NCBI GenBank assembly: GCA_023249095.1 | Contig: JAHFDK010000021.1 | Span: forward strand, 1-41,705 | DNA length: 41,705 nucleotides | DNA from: Candidatus Rokuibacteriota bacterium | GTDB lineage: Bacteria; Methylomirabilota; Methylomirabilia; Rokubacteriales; CSP1-6 | Reading direction: 5' to 3' | Part shown: piece after piece, positions 38,030 through 41,705 of the stretch | Numbering within the stretch: position 1 is the first letter of the stretch | Layout of the letters: each line of letters begins with the position of its first letter | The notes under the pieces: generated by a model | The model's database searches: none | The model's input: the letters and a program-made list of their open reading frames with translations, nothing else | What the model was told of the DNA's origin: nothing | Translations under genes and position numbers: made by a program

Positions 38030-41000
38030 GTGAGCTTCGCCGAAGAGATCTCCCTTCGGGCCGACGACAAGGCGTCGAGCGTCGTCGCCGGTCTCTCCTC
38101 GACGCTGAAGGGGCTCCTCCGCGACCTCGGCGCGCTCGCTGGAGTTGCAGGGGCCGGCATCGGCCTCGGCGCGCTCGTGCGGCAGGGGATCGAGTTCAAC
38201 AAGACGATGGAGGACTCGAAGGGCGGCATCGCCGGCGTCCTCCTCATGACGCGGCAGTACGTGAACGAGGCCGGGAAGGTGGTCGGCGGCCAGCAGTCGA
38301 TGAACGCCGCCTTCGCCCAGGCGAGCGAGATCCAGAAGAAGCTGAAGGTCGACGCGCTGAACACGGCCGCCTCGTACACGGAACTGGTCGGAGCCTTCCA
38401 GACGGCCCTCGCTCCCGCGGCCGCGGCCGGCGTCACGAACCTCGACGACGTTCGGAAGATCACCGTCATGGCGACGCAGGCCATGGCGGCGCTGAACATC
38501 CCGACGGTACAGGCGGCCCAGGAGCTGCGCGGGCTCTTCTCGGGTGACACGGGGCCAGACAACCGCCTGAATCAGATCCTCCGGGTGACGAAAGAAGACC
38601 TCGCGAAGGTCGCCGGTAACACGGAGGCCGCGGCAAAGCTCTTCATGGATCGACTCGGCCCGGCTGCCTCTGCCGCGGCGATGCAGACGGGCACGCTCAC
38701 GGTCCGCATGTCGAACCTGGGAGACATCCTCAACCAGACGATGGGCGATGCTACGGCAGGGCTGTTCAAGGAGATCTCTTCCGCCATCTCGGACTTCATG
38801 GCTGGAGTCGGGACGGCGGGCGACAGGTTCAAGGCGATGGGGGCGGACCTGGCGAAGGCGTTCACCTCCGTCATGGCACTCGTCAAGGAGATGGCGCCCG
38901 CCGTCCTCGAGCTCATCGGCGTCCTCGTCGCCCAGCTCCCGAAGGTCGCATCCGCCATCGCGGCACTCCCGCTCAAGCCGGTCCTGGAGATCGTCACGAA
39001 GCTGATCGAGTACACGGACGGGTGGGTCCTCGCGCTCTGGGCGGCGCACAAGGGGCTCGTGGCGGTCGGGAAGGCCTACCAAATCGTCGGCGCGACGGCG
39101 ACGCTACAGGTCGGCTGGACGAAGGCCGCGGAACTCGGGGCGGCGGCGATGGTGGGGCTCGAGAAGACCGTCGCGGGCGTCGGCGCAGCGGGGACGGCCG
39201 TTGCCGGAACCTTCACCGCGATGACCGCAGAGCTCACGGCGGTCGGGGTCGCCGGTGGCGTGGCAGCGGGGATCGTCGGCGGACTCTTCACGGTGCTGGC
39301 GGCGGAAGTAGCTGGCGTCGTGTACTCGATCAAGAAGGCGCTCGACCTCCTCGCGGAATACAAGGCGGAGAAGGCCTCGAACCAGAACGAAGCAGAGGCG
39401 ATGCAGGGCCTGCTCCCTGCCATGGTGGAGCGGATGCGCGGGACGGACCTCACCGACCCCGCGATGCAGGAGATCTACCAGCGCATCGGCACCGTCGCGA
39501 AGACGATCAAGGGCGACATGGAGAACCTCGGGCAGGTGATGCCGGTGACCCGCGACGAGTTCAAGAAGCTCGCCCTGGACGTCGCGGCCGTGGCCCCGCC
39601 CATGGAGCACGTGACGAGCCTCGCGAAGCCCATGACGAAGGAGATGAGGTCGGCGCTGGATTCCTTCCTCGCGCTCTCCAGGAAGCTGGAGGAGAAGGCG
39701 GAGCTCTCGGGGCTCGACGGGATCAAGCTGAAGCTCCGTGAGATCCAGCTCGCGGCGGAGGATGCGCGCGCTGACGTCACCAAGAAGGCCGCCGCGGCGG
39801 GACTCAGCGCGGCCGGTGCGCTCGCGAACATCACGACGGCGGCGACTAACGAGACCCTCAAGGCGCTGCGCGGCCTGACCGCAGGGTTCAAGGCGACTCC
39901 GGTCGAGGCGTTCTCTCTCGAGGTGAAGAAGCAGCTCGACCAGGTGAAGGTCTATGCGACTAGGTCCGCCGGAGAAACGGTGGAGGCGGTGGAGAAAGCC
40001 TGGGCGAAGCTACTGAAGGAAGATGCTTCCCTCGGCGCGGCGGCGGGGCTCGTCGCTGCCTTCGAGGCCATCCCCGGAGCCGGTGAGTCCGCCGCGAATG
40101 CCGTCCGCGACGTCTGGTCCTCGATGACCCGCTCCTTCGACGACCTCTTCTTCAACGTCCTCTCCGGCCGGCTCGACTCGCTGAAGGACGTCTTCCGGAA
40201 CCTCTGGGATTCGGTCCTCCACGTCTTTTCCGGCTTCCTGACCGACATGCTCCAGCGGTGGATCAAGACGCAGCTCGAGATGCAGTCGTCGGACAAGTGG
40301 ACGACGATGATGGGGGGACAGGGGTCGGGCGGCGGGTTCGGTGGTGGTAAGGGCGGATGGGGAGGGGCTGCCGTCGGCGCCGGCGTCGGCTATGGCGTCG
40401 GTAGCATGGTCGGGCAGGGGAAGGGCGCGAACCAGATCGGCGGGGCCGTCGGTGGCGCGATCGGTACGGTCATCCTGCCGGTCATCGGAACGATCATCGG
40501 CGCCATCGTCGGCGGGCTGATCGGCGAGCTCTTCAACAGTAACACGGAGAAGCACCTGACCGGCTCCCTCGGCGCGATGGTCGGCGCGACGAACTGGAAC
40601 TATGTCCAGCCGTGGGCGAAGAGGAACGGCGACGAGGTCCCGGGCTACTGGCGCGGCACGCTCCAGACGCCCACGACCTCCACCGAACGCGCGGGACAGG
40701 ACGTCTTCAACGCGCAGTCCGCCGCCTTCGCCGATCTCTTCAAGCTCGGGGCGAAGGACCAGGCGAAGGACCTCCTGACGGCCTACCAGAAGGCGCTGAA
40801 GGAGGCTCTCTCCGGCGCGAACTTCGATATCGCGGCGGGCTCGAAGGAGGACATCGAGAAGAACTGGGACCACCTCCTGAAGACGATGCTTCCGCGAATC
40901 GGGCTCAGCGCCGCCTTCGGACAGACCGGCTACCTCCCGCCGGGGCAGCGCGACCTCCCGGGCGGGGTCCCCGGCATCAACTACGGCATGCCGGGAATGA

Positions 41001-41705
41001 ATCCCGACGGGACATGGGCGTCGAAGCAGCTCTTCGACGCGAACGCCCCGATCCCGAAGATGCTCGCCGGTCTCGGCTTCACGGCGGACAAGATCGGCGA
41101 GATCGCCGGGCGAATCTCCACGGACGACCCCGAAAAGCTCCTCGCCTACCTTCAGGGCGTCGTCGGCGTCGTCGTGGGCCTGCAGACCCTCGGGACCGAG
41201 ATGGGGAAGTCCTTCGCCGCGCTCACGAAGGGCTGGGCCGACGAGGCTGTGAAGGGCCCCGCCGCTGCCTTCGGGAAGTCCGCCCAGGACCTCGCCGACC
41301 TGTGGGGCAATCTCTCCCTCTACTCCGGCGACGAGCAGGTGAAGAAGGCGCAGGAGGCCCAGGCCGCCTCCGAGCAATTCTGGCAGAGCGTCGTCCAGTA
41401 CCTCCAGCAGCTCGACGCGCTCGGGCAGAAGCTCTCCGCCGGGTTCCAGGGGATGCGCGAGAAGATGCGCGCCTTCCTGAGCCCGCTCTCGGAGAGCGGC
41501 CAGACGGCGGCCGACTGGTCGATCGTCAACGGGACGTGGGGGCAGCTCCAGAACGCGAAGACCCCTGCCGAGATCGAGACGGCCTCGACCGAGGCGGCCG
41601 CCGCGATCGAGCGGATGTTCGCCGTCCTCGTCGAGCGGGTGACGCGCGGGAAGGCCCTCCTCGACCGGCTCACCGGACTGACCGGGAACCTCTGGAACAT
41701 GGGGA
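38030..41705 (+). CDS. Tail tape measure protein (3' end outside window)
   Basis: The frame runs from GTG 38030 (ribosome site GGAGG) to the right edge without a stop, at least 1225 residues. It has an N-terminal helical part (EISLRADDKASSVVAG), long Ala-rich helices, hydrophobic segments (GVAGGVAAGIVGGLFTVLAA), then a region at about residue 700 (SFDDLFFNVLSGRLDSLKDV) like the C-terminal domain of lambda-type tape measures. A glycine zipper follows (QIGGAVGGAIGTVI, IGAIVGGLIGELF), suited to entering the host membrane. It sets tail length and helps DNA pass into the cell. Confidence 0.9.
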   Translation, partial: MSFAEEISLRADDKASSVVAGLSSTLKGLLRDLGALAGVAGAGIGLGALVRQGIEFNKTMEDSKGGIAGVLLMTRQYVNEAGKVVGGQQSMNAAFAQASEIQKKLKVDALNTAASYTELVGAFQTALAPAAAAGVTNLDDVRKITVMATQAMAALNIPTVQAAQELRGLFSGDTGPDNRLNQILRVTKEDLAKVAGNTEAAAKLFMDRLGPAASAAAMQTGTLTVRMSNLGDILNQTMGDATAGLFKEISSAISDFMAGVGTAGDRFKAMGADLAKAFTSVMALVKEMAPAVLELIGVLVAQLPKVASAIAALPLKPVLEIVTKLIEYTDGWVLALWAAHKGLVAVGKAYQIVGATATLQVGWTKAAELGAAAMVGLEKTVAGVGAAGTAVAGTFTAMTAELTAVGVAGGVAAGIVGGLFTVLAAEVAGVVYSIKKALDLLAEYKAEKASNQNEAEAMQGLLPAMVERMRGTDLTDPAMQEIYQRIGTVAKTIKGDMENLGQVMPVTRDEFKKLALDVAAVAPPMEHVTSLAKPMTKEMRSALDSFLALSRKLEEKAELSGLDGIKLKLREIQLAAEDARADVTKKAAAAGLSAAGALANITTAATNETLKALRGLTAGFKATPVEAFSLEVKKQLDQVKVYATRSAGETVEAVEKAWAKLLKEDASLGAAAGLVAAFEAIPGAGESAANAVRDVWSSMTRSFDDLFFNVLSGRLDSLKDVFRNLWDSVLHVFSGFLTDMLQRWIKTQLEMQSSDKWTTMMGGQGSGGGFGGGKGGWGGAAVGAGVGYGVGSMVGQGKGANQIGGAVGGAIGTVILPVIGTIIGAIVGGLIGELFNSNTEKHLTGSLGAMVGATNWNYVQPWAKRNGDEVPGYWRGTLQTPTTSTERAGQDVFNAQSAAFADLFKLGAKDQAKDLLTAYQKALKEALSGANFDIAAGSKEDIEKNWDHLLKTMLPRIGLSAAFGQTGYLPPGQRDLPGGVPGINYGMPGMNPDGTWASKQLFDANAPIPKMLAGLGFTADKIGEIAGRISTDDPEKLLAYLQGVVGVVVGLQTLGTEMGKSFAALTKGWADEAVKGPAAAFGKSAQDLADLWGNLSLYSGDEQVKKAQEAQAASEQFWQSVVQYLQQLDALGQKLSAGFQGMREKMRAFLSPLSESGQTAADWSIVNGTWGQLQNAKTPAEIETASTEAAAAIERMFAVLVERVTRGKALLDRLTGLTGNLWNMG

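Noticed and set aside
1..41705. CRISPR array, tRNA, integrase or attachment site
   Set aside because: No spaced direct-repeat array, cloverleaf, recombinase motif or att-like duplication was found by reading the window.

Overview
The window is part of a tailed double-stranded DNA phage genome or prophage. It is very G+C-rich and every supported gene lies on the + strand. The large terminase, portal, capsid, tail tube and tape measure genes show this directly. The virion plan is mixed: portal, minor head, protease/scaffold and tail-completion proteins resemble phage Mu, but the tail has a siphovirus-type tube, chaperones and tape measure, and no sheath gene is seen. The host cannot be named. 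A predicted lipoprotein, a Sec signal peptide and a membrane-anchored coiled-coil protein in a lysis-like stretch would fit a diderm host, but this is inference. No integrase, tRNA or CRISPR array is seen.

Layout. (1) 1-2634: twelve tiny genes, each overlapping the next by 4 bp (ATGA or GTGA), mostly of unknown function. (2) 2631-6671: a recombination module with an annealing-protein-like gene, a RecB/Cas4-like PD-(D/E)XK protein whose Asp is replaced by Asn, a coiled-coil partner and zinc or winged-helix proteins. (3) 7051-12677: two XRE-type HTH genes bracket an SNF2 helicase-methyltransferase fusion, a VRR-NUC-like nuclease and a second SNF2 helicase. (4) 12679-13968: a replication initiator with a winged-helix-like N-terminus and a DnaA domain I-like C-terminus. 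Its linker DNA carries iteron-like repeats, so it may hold the origin. (5) 14087-18991: accessory genes, many with Cys pairs, including a DUF7666-like and a DUF6527-like protein. (6) 18988-19956: RusA resolvase and neighbours.

(7) 19957-23380: packaging genes, then a ParB-like gene broken by TAA, a decayed neighbour, and a cargo gene with its own promoter, an operator-like dyad and a terminator-like hairpin. (8) 23669-30422: head genes. The protease gene contains an in-frame, strongly ribosome-bound internal start for the scaffold. (9) 30448-33859: small membrane, lipoprotein and coiled-coil genes plus an NlpC/P60 hydrolase, probably for lysis. (10) 33856-41705: neck and tail genes. Three hairpins lie ahead of the tail chaperone gene, a GGGAAAC slippery site with a downstream hairpin joins the two chaperone frames, and the tape measure gene runs off the right edge.

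How it works together. Nearly every gene is joined to the next by start-stop overlap, so translational coupling is probably the main control. The few real intergenic gaps hold the main visible RNA or promoter signals: before and after the cargo gene, after the capsid gene, and on both sides of the tail tube gene. Functional names rest on motifs read by eye; no database search was run.
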